64,000 nucleotides of DNA from Caldilineales bacterium (GCA_019695115.1 JAIBAP010000031.1:1-64000); one strand, 5' to 3'; shown: positions 7,924 through 16,168, counted from the stretch's first letter. Made by a program: numbers and translations. The notes: a model not told the origin generated them from the sequence alone.

Positions 7924-9561
7924 CTACAGGAGCAAGAGCAGCACCTGCGCCAGGACGATCTTGGCGATGGTGGCCAAGGGGAAGACCGTGGCATAGCCCA
8001 CGTTGGGCAGCTCGTTGTTCGCCTGCTCGCGGGCGAAGCCCAAGACCGAGGGCTGCGTCTCCAACCCGGCCAGGATGCCCGTCAACAGCCCCATCGGTAT
8101 CTTAAGCAGTTTGTGGCCGACGAGCAGGGTGAGCAAGCCGGTCAAACAGGTGACGGCGGCCCCGGCCACGAACAGATAGAGACCGCCGGCGTCGCCCAAT
8201 GTTTGGAAGAAGGTGTAGCCTGAGCGCAGCCCGATGCTGGCCAGCAGCAGGATCAGCCCCAACTGCCGGAGCACCAGGTTGGCGCTGTAGGGCAGCAGCC
8301 AGACGATGGGCCCCGTGCGGCCGCGCGCACCCAGGATCAGACCGGCGATGAGCGGCCCGGCGGCGAATCCCAATCGAAACGACGCCCCCGAGGGCAGGGG
8401 GATGGCGACCAGGCCCAGCAGGATGCCCAGGGTCAGCCCCAGCCCGAAGGCCATCATGTCTACCTCGCTCAGTTCCTTGTACGAATCGCCGAAGAACTTG
8501 CTCACGGCTTCCATGTTCTCCGGCTTCGCCACCACCCGCACGCGGTCGCCCGGCTCCAGCACGGTGTCGGCGTGGGCGAGGAACTCGATGTCGCCGCGGC
8601 GGACGCGGGTGACGATGGCGCCGAACTGCTGCGGCAGGTTGAGGTCGCCCAGGCGCTGACCGACGGCGCGATGGCTGGAGACGAAGACGCGCCGGAAATC
8701 GTACTCGCTGCGGTCCAGTTCCAGGCGACGCTCGCTGACCTCGCCCATCGCCGCCCTCACCCGCTCCATCTCCTCCTCGACGCCGATGATGCTGACCAGA
8801 TCGCCCAATTCGAAGCGCGTCTCGCCATCCACCAGGGCCGTGCGCCCATCTCGCTCCATCCGCCCGAACATCACATCCCAGCCGTGCTCGGCCACCAGGT
8901 TTTTGAGGGGGACGCCGGTCATGGCGGCGCGGGTGACAGCGATGGTGCGGTTGCCGAGCGCCTGCGAGGTCGCCTGTACGTCCTTGATCGTGGCCGCCTC
9001 GGCGGCATAGTCGGTCTTCCACAGCCGCTGGAGGATGTAGACGACCAGGATCATGCCCAGGACGCCCATCGGGTAGGCGATGGAGTAGCCGATGGCCGGT
9101 TGGGTGACGAGTTGCTCGACCTGATCGGCCGGGGCTGTGCGGCTGATGGTGTCGATGACGGCGCCCAGGGCGGGGGTGTTGGTCAGGCTGCCGGTGAAGA
9201 GGCCGGTAGCGATGGTGGCGGGGAGGTGTAACAGCTTGGCGAACAGGACGGTCAGGAGGGCGGCGAACACGAGCATCGCCAGCACCAGCAGGTTGTCGCG
9301 CAGGCCCTTGCGCCGTAGCGCGGCAAAAAAGCCCGCCCCACTGGCCAGGCCGATGGTGTACATGAACAACATCAGGCCCAGCTCGAAGAGAATGGGCGGC
9401 AGTTGCAGGCGCGGGTCCAGCGCGCCAACGGCCAGCCCCACGAACAGCACCGCCGCCACGCCCAGGTTGACGCCGGCCACCTTGACCCGGCCCAACGGGT
9501 AGCCGATGGCCGCGACAAGGAAGAGGAGGAGGAGGGGGTTTTCGGCAAGAAGGTCGATCAT
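7924..9561 (-). CDS. AspT/YidE/YbjL-type putative transporter with RCK_C domains
   Basis: A 545-residue inner-membrane protein with the duplicated AspT/YidE/YbjL layout: about five hydrophobic segments (1-180), a cytosolic middle with two TrkA_C/RCK_C-like domains (about 195-355; the second contains GDRVRVVAKPENM), then a second set of hydrophobic segments (about 370-545). Characterised AspT exchanges aspartate for alanine, but most relatives have no known substrate, so only the fold is assigned. It is monocistronic, with the BMP operon promoter just downstream and the PIN toxin gene 27 bp upstream. Confidence 0.85.
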   Translation of the reverse strand: MIDLLAENPLLLLFLVAAIGYPLGRVKVAGVNLGVAAVLFVGLAVGALDPRLQLPPILFELGLMLFMYTIGLASGAGFFAALRRKGLRDNLLVLAMLVFAALLTVLFAKLLHLPATIATGLFTGSLTNTPALGAVIDTISRTAPADQVEQLVTQPAIGYSIAYPMGVLGMILVVYILQRLWKTDYAAEAATIKDVQATSQALGNRTIAVTRAAMTGVPLKNLVAEHGWDVMFGRMERDGRTALVDGETRFELGDLVSIIGVEEEMERVRAAMGEVSERRLELDRSEYDFRRVFVSSHRAVGQRLGDLNLPQQFGAIVTRVRRGDIEFLAHADTVLEPGDRVRVVAKPENMEAVSKFFGDSYKELSEVDMMAFGLGLTLGILLGLVAIPLPSGASFRLGFAAGPLIAGLILGARGRTGPIVWLLPYSANLVLRQLGLILLLASIGLRSGYTFFQTLGDAGGLYLFVAGAAVTCLTGLLTLLVGHKLLKIPMGLLTGILAGLETQPSVLGFAREQANNELPNVGYATVFPLATIAKIVLAQVLLLLL

Positions 9562-9588
9562 GATGCTGCTGGGGCGCTCAGGCTATCA

Positions 9589-9993
9589 TCAGGCGATGAC
9601 TTTGACCAAACCGCTGTCGGCAATGCTGGCATCGGTGGTGAGAAGAGGTAGGTCCAGCACGCGTGCAGTTGCGGCAATCACCCGATCTGGCAAGTCGGTG
9701 ACTACCGCTGGGCCGAAATCGCCAACGGCTTTTGCCACCCGCAAGTCAAGCGGAATCACATAGATGCTACTGTTGTGGTTTTCGGTAAGTGACAACAGGC
9801 GATCCATTATCTCCTGGTTTACTCGCTGTCGTTGCAGTAAATAGGTGGCCTCCACCAGCGTTATGCTGGGAACCAGGATCTGCGCCTGACCCGCTTCGGC
9901 CTTTGTGAAGATTGTGCGCGCCGCGCGTGGCAAACGTCGATCATCGGCCAAGTACCACAACAGACACTGTGTATCGCTGATGTAGCGTTTCAT
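9589..9993 (-). CDS. PIN domain toxin (VapC-like)
   Basis: A 134-residue PIN-fold ribonuclease-like protein. Acidic residues expected for the Mg site are visible: Asp in YISDTQCLLWYL (about residue 6), Glu in TLVEATYLL, Asp in DLPDRVIAATA and Asp in LLTTDASIAD. The start is the ATG at 9993, which overlaps the TGA of the antitoxin gene by 4 bp; the longer frame runs into the antitoxin gene. It would cleave RNA when free of its antitoxin. Target RNA is unknown. Confidence 0.85.
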   Translation of the reverse strand: MKRYISDTQCLLWYLADDRRLPRAARTIFTKAEAGQAQILVPSITLVEATYLLQRQRVNQEIMDRLLSLTENHNSSIYVIPLDLRVAKAVGDFGPAVVTDLPDRVIAATARVLDLPLLTTDASIADSGLVKVIA

Positions 9994-10244
9994 GACGGTG
10001 AAGAATCGAGCTTGCGCCACATCTCGCGCCTGGCTGCTGCAAGCGCCTCAGGAGAAACGTCGTAATCTTTGAGGATGCCTCGCAGCCTGACAATGCGCAG
10101 CTCCGACGCTTCTTCGGGCTGCTCCTGTCTGGCCTTGAAGCGCAAAAACTCGACGAACTTCGCCAGATCGAGCAAGCTGTCGAGCGGCAGTTGTAGCGCC
10201 TCTTGGTAGATGGCGTCGGCCAGGTCAAGGGTCTGAGTCGTCAT
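9990..10244 (-). CDS. antitoxin of PIN toxin (DUF2281-like)
   Basis: An 84-residue protein whose N-terminal half (LADAIYQEALQLPLDSLLDLAKFVEFLR) resembles DUF2281-type antitoxins. Its C-terminal part, LRGILKDYDVSPEALAAARREMW, looks like the toxin-wrapping helix of small type II antitoxins. Translationally coupled to the PIN toxin (ATGA overlap). A GAGGT lies just upstream of the ATG and a TATACT -10 element about 20 nt upstream, so the pair is probably autoregulated from one promoter. Confidence 0.75.
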   Translation of the reverse strand: MTTQTLDLADAIYQEALQLPLDSLLDLAKFVEFLRFKARQEQPEEASELRIVRLRGILKDYDVSPEALAAARREMWRKLDSSPS

Positions 10245-10262
10245 GGTTCACCTCTGCCCCAC

Positions 10263-10268
10263 AGTATA
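10263..10268 (-). promoter_or_regulatory. -10 element of the PIN toxin-antitoxin operon
   Basis: Minus-strand TATACT, 19 nt upstream of the antitoxin ATG. No convincing -35 hexamer is seen 16-18 nt upstream. The rest of 10269-10384 holds no feature I recognise. Confidence 0.35.
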
Positions 10269-10384
10269 GCATGATCGCCCATCTTGGGCGAGTCGCCTGG
10301 ATCGTTCAGGGCCGTACGTTCGCTCGCCCCATTTACCGCAAGCCCCCATCCGTCTTGGCATACTGCTCCCCTCGCTGCCCAGGG

Positions 10385-11476
10385 CTACTGCACGAGCATC
10401 GGGAAATAATGCCAATGCTGCACAATCATTGGCGTCGCTGTGGGCGTTGGGGCGGTAGTTGGCGTGTCAGTAGCGGTGGCCGTCGCCGTGTGCGTTGGCG
10501 CAAGGGTCGGCGTGTCGGTGGCCGTCGCCGTAGGCGTTGCCGTTGGCGTGCGGGTGGCCGTTGCTGTGGGCGTTGCGGTTGGCGTGCGGGTAGCTGTGGC
10601 CGTCACTGTAGGCGTGGGCGTCATCGTTGGCGCCGTGGTGGGTGTGGCCGTGGGGGTGAGTGATGGAGGCGAAAGCGGGTGCATGTCGAACGATTGGCTG
10701 GCGAAGTAGGCAAGGCGATTGGGGATCGTCTGCGTAAAGGTAGCGGCCAGATCCTGCGAGATGCGATCCAATCGGCAGCAGAAGGCCACGTAGGGCAGGA
10801 AGCTCTCGGCGATATCTTCCCGCGTGGGATTGTCGCGCGCATAGGCGGAGATAAAGGCGCCATCCGCTGCTTGGGCGGCAAGCCAACCCGGGGCGGCCGC
10901 ATGATCGGCGTCCAGCGAAGTGTGCGACGCCTCGTGCACCAGTGTTTCCTCCAGGATGCCGTCGGCTTCGTAGACGGCGCTTTGGCCCGTGTGGATCAAG
11001 ATGTTGTGGTTCCCGCCGCCAAAGGGCTGAACACCCTGATGAATCCAGACCGTTTGCAGATCGGTCCGCAGCACGTGCGGCAGCCGGCCAATGACATTCC
11101 CGTATTTCAGCGCCTCCACCTCGGCCGCCGCCACGCTGGCGAACTCAGGATTGACCTGGATCTCGGCGGCCAGGCCGTCATCGAAGCTGGCAGCGAACAA
11201 ATAGGCGTTGACCGTGATCCAGTTATTGACGCGCCGGTCGAACATCGTCCGCATACCCCTCCCGGCGTAGGGAGCGCCCTGAAAGGTGGTCGGGTCCGCT
11301 GCCGTGATGATGTCGGGATCGAGAAAGATCGTCCCCCAGAAGGGCGGGTCGCCCTCTGGAGCGTGGATCGCCTCGCTCGCGACCGATTGGGCCAGACTAC
11401 TGCCCACGGGCCATGACCCGAGCAGCAAAATCACGATGATCCATCGAATCGAAATCGATCTTGTTGGGTGGATCAT
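10385..11476 (-). CDS. secreted HExxH metallopeptidase-like protein with Thr/Pro/Ala repeats
   Basis: A 363-residue exported protein. Residues 1-30 form a signal peptide (hydrophobic IRWIIVILLLGSWPVG, cleavage near SLAQ). The central domain contains VHEASHTSLD, an HExxH zinc motif, followed about 40 residues later by REDIAESFLPY, where the Glu could be a third ligand as in gluzincins. Residues about 280-355 are a Thr-Pro-Thr-Ala low-complexity linker encoded by 6-bp-periodic DNA (10430-10660), typical of Chloroflexota surface proteins. The protein ends HYFPMLVQ, similar to the VYLPAILK end of the 33283-33576 product, a possible sorting tail. Peptidase activity is inferred from the motif only. 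Confidence 0.7.
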   Translation of the reverse strand: MIHPTRSISIRWIIVILLLGSWPVGSSLAQSVASEAIHAPEGDPPFWGTIFLDPDIITAADPTTFQGAPYAGRGMRTMFDRRVNNWITVNAYLFAASFDDGLAAEIQVNPEFASVAAAEVEALKYGNVIGRLPHVLRTDLQTVWIHQGVQPFGGGNHNILIHTGQSAVYEADGILEETLVHEASHTSLDADHAAAPGWLAAQAADGAFISAYARDNPTREDIAESFLPYVAFCCRLDRISQDLAATFTQTIPNRLAYFASQSFDMHPLSPPSLTPTATPTTAPTMTPTPTVTATATRTPTATPTATATRTPTATPTATATDTPTLAPTHTATATATDTPTTAPTPTATPMIVQHWHYFPMLVQ

Positions 11477-11561
11477 TTTACCTCACTGGTGCTGGTCTCC
11501 AGCATGCGACTATAGGAGGCCGACAAGTTCATCCACGGTCATGCCGGCTTTGCGCAACTGA

Positions 11562-11768
11562 TCACGAAGCAAGTCCGGCCCCAACCACCAAAGGCATCTT
11601 GAGTTCGCGACGAACATCCAGACAAATCTGGATAGCCTCTTGGATATTCGCCATCGCCATTGCCTCTGTCTCGCCCTGACTCATGCAACCGGGAATAATC
11701 GGGCATTCAACCACATACCAGCCATCTTCATCGCGGTACATGGTCACGGGCAGTTTCATGATTTCCAT
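11562..11768 (-). CDS. HicB-like antitoxin, possibly frameshifted at its C-terminus
   Basis: A 68-residue HicB_lk-type protein with a DEDGWYVVECPIIPGCMSQGETEAMAMANIQEAI core (about 11-44), the partial RNase H-like fold of type II antitoxins. Start ATG 11768 has AAGGAG 6 nt upstream. No HicA toxin gene is adjacent. In a +1 frame the sequence continues past the stop as GPDLLRDQLRKAGMTVDELVGLL to a TAG at 11510, which looks protein-like, so the original C-terminus may have been lost by a frameshift near 11575-11600. Confidence 0.7.
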   Translation of the reverse strand: MEIMKLPVTMYRDEDGWYVVECPIIPGCMSQGETEAMAMANIQEAIQICLDVRRELKMPLVVGAGLAS

Positions 11769-11826
11769 CATCGTCTCCTTCTTCTGTGTTGCCCTCAGCT
11801 TACGGCGGATTCGTTCTGTGGTCAAG

Positions 11827-12258
11827 TCATTGCCCGCCAACCGATCGGCAGTCGATACATAGCCCCTTCAACACCAGATGGTCGGCTCCTACTTGAAAGC
11901 CATACTGACCCTCGATCGTGGCAAACGCCGCCCCTAGTGCATCTTGGCCGATTTCGATGACCTGCCCGCAGACCTGGCAGATCAGATGGTGGTGCGGGTA
12001 CTCGTGCGGGATCTCGTACATCGTCTGCCCGCCGATCTCCGCCGCCACCACCAGATGCAGCGTCTGCAAGAACTCCAGGTTGCGGTAGACGGTGGAGCGG
12101 TTGATGGCCGGGGCCTTGTGCTGCACCCGCGCCCAGATCTCGTCAACCGTCGTGTGCCCGCCGCCCTCGCACACGGCATCCAGGATCATCTGGCGCTGCG
12201 GCGTCAGCCGATAGCCCTGCCGGCGGATGTGGGCGGCGTAGTCGTGGGTGGTGTGCAT
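11827..12258 (-). CDS. Fur family metal-responsive repressor
   Basis: A 143-residue Fur/Zur/Nur-type regulator: an N-terminal winged helix with GYRLTPQRQMILDAV (about 15-29) and STVYRNLEFLQ (about 54-64), then a dimerisation domain with EYPHHHLICQVCGQVIEI (about 85-102) and a C-terminal CIDC, forming CxxC...CxxC plus a His cluster for metal binding. It is followed, after a repeat array, by the cobalt/nickel ECF importer genes in the same direction, so it probably senses Co, Ni or Zn and controls uptake. Which metal cannot be read from the sequence. Confidence 0.9.
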   Translation of the reverse strand: MHTTHDYAAHIRRQGYRLTPQRQMILDAVCEGGGHTTVDEIWARVQHKAPAINRSTVYRNLEFLQTLHLVVAAEIGGQTMYEIPHEYPHHHLICQVCGQVIEIGQDALGAAFATIEGQYGFQVGADHLVLKGLCIDCRSVGGQ

Positions 12259-12264
12259 TTGGGG

Positions 12265-12347
12265 AGATGCAGGGAGGGAGGGAGGGGGAGACGCAGGGAC
12301 GCAGGGACGCAGGGGGAGACGCAGGGACGCAGGGAGGGGGAGAGGGG
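12265..12347. repeat. 8-bp ACGCAGGG repeat array
   Basis: Degenerate array of ACGCAGGG and GGGAGGGA units filling the gap between the Fur gene and the ECF ATPase gene. The same unit on the other strand (CCCTGCGT) forms the long array at 37612-37772 upstream of uvrB. Confidence 0.85.
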
Positions 12348-13115
12348 TCAGGCGGGTTTTTCGAGGCCGTGGGTTTCGAGGAGGGCGGCATCCGCGAACA
12401 GGGCGGCGGTGGGGCCGTCGGCGACGATGCGGCCTTCGTCGACGATGACCGTGCGCGGGAACAGCTCGCGCACCATCAGCATGTCGTGCGTCGAGACCAG
12501 CATCGTCAGCGGCAGCTCGCGCAGCAGGGTGATCAGCTGGCGACGGGCGCGCGGGTCCAGCCCGGCCGAAGGCTCATCCAGGACCAGGATTTCGGGCTGC
12601 ATCGACAGCACGGTGGCGATGGCGATCCGTTTCTTCTCCCCCACGCTCAGGTGGTGCGAGAGCCGGGCGCTGTACTCGCTCATCCCCACCTGCGCCAGCG
12701 CCGTCGCCACCCGGCCCCGCACCTCGGCCTCGGTCAGACCCATGTGCAGCGGCCCGAAAGCCACATCTTCGAACACCGTCGGCGAGAAAAGCTGGTCGTC
12801 GGGATTCTGGAACACCAGCCCCACCAGCGCCCGGATCACCGGTAGATTCTTCTTCTCCAGCGGCAGCCCTGCCACCCGCACCTGACCCTGGCCGTGGAGG
12901 ATGCCGTTCAGGTGCAGCATGAGCGTGCTTTTGCCGGCGCCATTCGGCCCCACCAGGGCCACCTTCTCGCCCTTGTGTACGGTCAGGCTGACCTGCCGCA
13001 GGGCCACGTGGCCGTCCGGGTAGGCGAAGTCCAGCCGGTCGATGGCCAGGGTGGGGGTGTGGTCGCCGGCGTCGTGGCGCCCGGCCGGGGGTGAGAGGGG
13101 ATGGATGACGGGCAT
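12348..13115 (-). CDS. cbiO: cobalt/nickel ECF importer ATPase CbiO
   Basis: A 255-residue single ABC ATPase: Walker A GPNGAGKST (about 56-64), Q-loop LVFQNPDDQLFSPTV (about 95-109, the Q-N-P-D-D-Q typical of ECF A-components), signature LSVGEKKRIAIATVL and Walker B ILVLDEPSAGLDPRAR. It powers the CbiM-CbiQ importer encoded just upstream (3 bp from cbiQ). The ECF class is firm; Co versus Ni is not resolved. Confidence 0.9.
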   Translation of the reverse strand: MPVIHPLSPPAGRHDAGDHTPTLAIDRLDFAYPDGHVALRQVSLTVHKGEKVALVGPNGAGKSTLMLHLNGILHGQGQVRVAGLPLEKKNLPVIRALVGLVFQNPDDQLFSPTVFEDVAFGPLHMGLTEAEVRGRVATALAQVGMSEYSARLSHHLSVGEKKRIAIATVLSMQPEILVLDEPSAGLDPRARRQLITLLRELPLTMLVSTHDMLMVRELFPRTVIVDEGRIVADGPTAALFADAALLETHGLEKPA

Positions 13116-13118
13116 GGC

Positions 13119-13919
13119 TCAGGGGAGGGGGAGACGGCCGCCGATCTGGATGACCAGCAGGCCGGCGATGGTCAGACCGAACAGCAGCCAATCTTGCACG
13201 TCCATGACGTGCGGATTGAGGGTGTAGAAATGGCCGCGGTAGCCGCGCGCGAGCATGGCGTTGTACACCCGGTCGCTGCGGTCGAAACTGCGCACGAACA
13301 GTTGCCCGGCCATGTTCCCCGCCACCTTCGCCCGCCAGACCACGCTGCTGCCGCTCTTGCGCCCCGGCAGTCGGGCGCTGCGGGCCTCGCGCGCCCGCAG
13401 CAGCCGCCCCACCTCATCGCTCAGCACGAACAGATAGCGATACATGAAGGCGATGACCGTCACCAGGCTGGCCGGCAAGCGCAGATGCCGCAGGGCATGG
13501 ATCAGGTCGGGGAACTGCGTGGCGGCGGTGAGCAGGATGGCCATCATCACCGAGAGCAGGGTGCGGCTGACGAGGCTGCTGAAGCGCAGCAGCCCGGCGT
13601 CGGAGATGGTCAGCGTCCAGGGGCCGAGGCGGAGGGCGGCCAGCGCCTCGCCGGGGATCGAGAAGAGGGTGGTGATCCCCACCAGCGCAAACGGCAGGGC
13701 CACGAACGAGCGCCGCACGGCGTAGCCGGCCGGCAGCCCGGCCAGCCGCGTGGTCAGCAAAACCCAGGCAAAAGCCAGCGCAAAACCAATCCAGGCGCCG
13801 TCGGGCAGCAAGACATTCGAGACGATGAAGAGCACGGTCGCCACCACTTTGACGCGCGGATCCAGCCGGTGGATCAAGCTGTCCCCGGCCACATAGCGGT
13901 CGATGACATCGCTGTGCAC
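13119..13919 (-). CDS. cbiQ: cobalt/nickel ECF importer transmembrane protein CbiQ
   Basis: A 266-residue integral membrane T-component with several hydrophobic segments in the first two thirds. The two coupling-helix motifs of EcfT proteins appear as LLRAREARSARLPG (about 175-188) and AMLARGYRG (about 234-242), the Ala-Arg-Gly type sequences that contact the ATPase. The order cbiM-cbiQ-cbiO with 3-6 bp spacing shows one operon. Confidence 0.88.
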   Translation of the reverse strand: MHSDVIDRYVAGDSLIHRLDPRVKVVATVLFIVSNVLLPDGAWIGFALAFAWVLLTTRLAGLPAGYAVRRSFVALPFALVGITTLFSIPGEALAALRLGPWTLTISDAGLLRFSSLVSRTLLSVMMAILLTAATQFPDLIHALRHLRLPASLVTVIAFMYRYLFVLSDEVGRLLRAREARSARLPGRKSGSSVVWRAKVAGNMAGQLFVRSFDRSDRVYNAMLARGYRGHFYTLNPHVMDVQDWLLFGLTIAGLLVIQIGGRLPLP

Positions 13920-13925
13920 GGGCGG

Positions 13926-14891
13926 CTAGATGGCGGAGGCGGCGCGCCGGCGCAAGAGGCGGATGACGCCGATGGCGAGGAGGCCAACGACGGCGGCGCC
14001 GATCAGCCCGGCCACGACCGTCGAAAGCGAGGTCTGCCCCAGCCAGGGCAGGGTGTAATCGGGCAGGATGGTGAAGGGCGAGGAAGCGCCCCGGTTGAGG
14101 AAACCCAGGTTCCCGGCCACGCGCTCAAGTCCATCGGGGCTGGCCGAGGCGAATGGGGCCAGCAAGACCAACAGCAGCACGACGACCGCCCCCCCAACCA
14201 CCCAACCCGGCCCGCCCTTTTCCCTGACGAGCTCGCCCCCCAGCAGGTCGGGCCGCGTGCGCAGGATGAAGGCCAGAGCCGCAACCGTAATCAGGGCCTC
14301 GCCGAGGCCGATCAGGGCGTGCACCCCCAGCATGGCCGGAACCACGATGCCCAGGGCTGATGTGCCGCTCAGCCACAGTTGCAGGGCCGTGAGCAAGGCC
14401 GCCGCCATCACCGAAACCCAGGCAGCCACGCCCGCCACGGCCAACTTCTGGCTCCGGCTGCGTCCGGCCACGCCGCGGTAGAGGCCAAACCCCACCAGGG
14501 CGGTGAGGACGCCCATGTTGAAGATGTTGGCGCCCATCACCACCAGCCCGCCATCCTGGAAGAGCAGACCCTGGACGCCGATGACCGCTGTCATCACCAG
14601 GATGCCCGCCCACGGCCCCAAGACGATGGCCGCCAGCGCCCCGCCCAACAAGTGACCAGAGGTGCCGCCCGCCACCGGGAAATTGAGCATCTGGGCGGCA
14701 AAGATGAAGGCGGCCATGATGCCCATCACGGGGATCTGCCGCTCTCCCAGGTCGTTCTGCACCCGGCGGGCGGCGACAGACACGAAGGCGACGGTCAGCG
14801 CCCAGAAGACGAGCGAAATGCCCAGGCTCAGAAAGCCATCGGGGATGTGCATGGCCGGCGTCGACGGCGCCAAAGCAAAGCCGAACAGCAT
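13926..14891 (-). CDS. cbiM: cobalt/nickel ECF substrate-binding protein CbiM fused to a PDGLE (CbiN-like) domain
   Basis: A 321-residue membrane protein. Start ATG 14891 has AAGGAGA upstream. The N-terminal MHIPDGFLS motif (residues 14-22), close to the start, supplies the His that CbiM/NikM proteins place at the metal site, although here 13 residues precede it. The CbiM core ends near residue 220; the rest has PDGLERVAGNLGF (about 242-254), the PDGLE signature of NikN/CbiN-type small subunits, then a final transmembrane helix. M and N subunits are thus one polypeptide, and no separate cbiN is present. Confidence 0.9.
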   Translation of the reverse strand: MLFGFALAPSTPAMHIPDGFLSLGISLVFWALTVAFVSVAARRVQNDLGERQIPVMGIMAAFIFAAQMLNFPVAGGTSGHLLGGALAAIVLGPWAGILVMTAVIGVQGLLFQDGGLVVMGANIFNMGVLTALVGFGLYRGVAGRSRSQKLAVAGVAAWVSVMAAALLTALQLWLSGTSALGIVVPAMLGVHALIGLGEALITVAALAFILRTRPDLLGGELVREKGGPGWVVGGAVVVLLLVLLAPFASASPDGLERVAGNLGFLNRGASSPFTILPDYTLPWLGQTSLSTVVAGLIGAAVVGLLAIGVIRLLRRRAASAI

Positions 14892-14958
14892 CGTCAAATC
14901 TCCTTGGTGGTGGGCGAGGGGCGGCGCTCTCTCCCAAGAGAGTTGCCGCTCCTTGCTA

Positions 14959-14974
14959 TTGCGAAAAACTGCAA
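14959..14974. promoter_or_regulatory. possible Fur-family operator upstream of cbiM
   Basis: TTGC-N8-GCAA dyad (TTGCGAAAAACTGCAA), 68 bp upstream of the cbiM ATG. The shape recalls Nur/Fur-family boxes, and a Fur-family gene lies in the same locus. No cobalamin riboswitch box is seen in 14892-15120. Speculative. Confidence 0.25.
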
Positions 14975-15121
14975 CAACAACGGCGATACGATAGCATGGA
15001 TGCCTGGCGCCGTCAAATTCGGCGGCGACGGGCCGTCTTTTGAACAGTAGCGTCGGCTGCGTCCGGTCTCGAGTCTCTCGAAACTCTGCCATGAGGCGCG
15101 GGGTGAACACTCAGGGTGGAA

Positions 15122-15150
15122 TTGGCGCCTTGCCGTGTTTGTAGTAGTAT
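15122..15150 (+). promoter_or_regulatory. candidate promoter of the helix-hairpin-helix protein gene
   Basis: TTGGCG (15122-15127), 17 nt, TAGTAT (15145-15150), about 63 bp before the ATG at 15213. Together with cbiM on the other strand it fills the 321-bp divergent gap (14892-15212), in which nothing else is recognised. Confidence 0.4.
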
Positions 15151-15212
15151 TGAAAGCTCAGGTTGATCGCTATTGTCACTCTCCCCATCCGTTTGTTTGC
15201 AAGGAGGCAAAC

Positions 15213-15800
15213 ATGCACTACCTTCGTTTTCTTCAAGGCTCCCCCATCGTTGCATTGGGGTTTGCGGTTCTTCCCGGCCAGGAATCGGACCGCCGCAGTT
15301 CATTGTCGTGGCTTTGGCTGCTTTTGATCATCATCCTCATCGTGCTTCTGATCTGGTGGCTGTTGCGGCGACCAAAGGAAGAGATGCCGGCAAGCCGGCC
15401 GTCGATGCCGAAAATGCCGGCGACTCCGCCGGCGCCCACTCTGCCGGCGGCCTCCCCGACGATGCCTGCCACCAACCTGGCGTCGCCCGCCGCCAGCGAG
15501 CCGCCGGCGATGATGGGACCGGACGTGGCCCTGGCTGCGGCGGCGCCGATGGCCGATGACCTCACCATCGTCGAAGGCATTGGCCCCAAAGTGGCCGCAC
15601 TGCTCAAGGACGCCGGGATCACAACCTTCCGGCAACTTGCCGACGCCAACGTCGGCCATCTGGAAGAACTTTTGCGCGAGGCCGGGCTGCGGATGATGAA
15701 CCCGGCCACCTGGCCCGAGCAGGCGCGCCTGGCGGCGCTGGGCGATCACGAAGGCTTACTGCGTTTGCAGGAGACGCTCAAAGGCGGGCGTCGCGTCTGA
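15213..15800 (+). CDS. membrane-anchored helix-hairpin-helix protein
   Basis: A 195-residue protein. After a short N-terminus there is one transmembrane helix (about 32-48, WLWLLLIIILIVLLIWWLL) followed by a Pro/Ala/Met-rich linker (about 52-110). The C-terminal domain DDLTIVEGIGPKVAALLKDAG and the following ITTFRQLADAN...PATWPEQARLAA carry a helix-hairpin-helix of the kind seen in bacterial proteins described as HhH/DUF4332-like. Start ATG 15213 has AAGGAGG 5 nt upstream. Function is unknown; DNA or protein binding are both possible for this fold. ACBP follows after 21 bp, so they are probably cotranscribed. Confidence 0.75.
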   Translation: MHYLRFLQGSPIVALGFAVLPGQESDRRSSLSWLWLLLIIILIVLLIWWLLRRPKEEMPASRPSMPKMPATPPAPTLPAASPTMPATNLASPAASEPPAMMGPDVALAAAAPMADDLTIVEGIGPKVAALLKDAGITTFRQLADANVGHLEELLREAGLRMMNPATWPEQARLAALGDHEGLLRLQETLKGGRRV

Positions 15801-15821
15801 GACCGGAAAAGGAGCCACCCC

Positions 15822-16082
15822 ATGCCCGAACTACAACCGCAATTCGAGGCCGCCGCTGCTGCCGCCAAGCAACTGCGCAAACGCCCCGACAACGAGTCCA
15901 TGCTGCAACTGTATGCCTTTTACAAACAGGCAACCAGCGGCGATGTCAGCGGCAAGCGCCCAGGCTTCACCGATCCGGTGGGGCGGGCCAAATACGACGC
16001 CTGGGCCAAGTGCCAGGGCTTGAGTCAGGCCGCCGCCATGCAGAGCTACATCGAGCTGGTGTCCAGGCTTCAGAAAGCCTGA
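15822..16082 (+). CDS. acyl-CoA-binding protein (ACBP)
   Basis: An 86-residue protein with the full four-helix ACBP pattern: Leu-Tyr-Ala-Phe-Tyr-Lys-Gln-Ala (about 30-37), the turn TSGDVSGKRPGF with the conserved Lys and Pro, and K-YDAW (about 58-62) with the aromatic and Lys residues that hold the CoA adenine and phosphate. It would bind long-chain acyl-CoA in the cytosol. ACBP is common in eukaryotes and patchy in bacteria. It ends before a strong bidirectional terminator. Confidence 0.9.
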   Translation: MPELQPQFEAAAAAAKQLRKRPDNESMLQLYAFYKQATSGDVSGKRPGFTDPVGRAKYDAWAKCQGLSQAAAMQSYIELVSRLQKA

Positions 16083-16135
16083 TCGCCCTGGCTGGGCGCC
16101 CCTACGGTTGCCGATTCGCTCCTTTGCCACCAACG

Positions 16136-16168
16136 AAAACGCCAATCCTGAACCAGGATTGGCGTTTT
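16136..16168. terminator. bidirectional rho-independent terminator
   Basis: Perfect 15-bp stem, AAAACGCCAATCCTG with CAGGATTGGCGTTTT, and a 3-nt loop; T-runs follow on both strands. It lies between the converging ACBP and rpmB genes and should serve both. Confidence 0.9.

Noticed and set aside
10440-10709. Val/Gly-rich plus-strand ORF
   Set aside because: It is the complement of the Thr-Pro-Ala repeat of the secreted HExxH protein and shows only periodic low complexity.
14892-15212. Cobalamin riboswitch upstream of cbiM
   Set aside because: I looked for the B12-box and conserved core on the minus strand and did not find them; only a weak TTGC/GCAA dyad is present.
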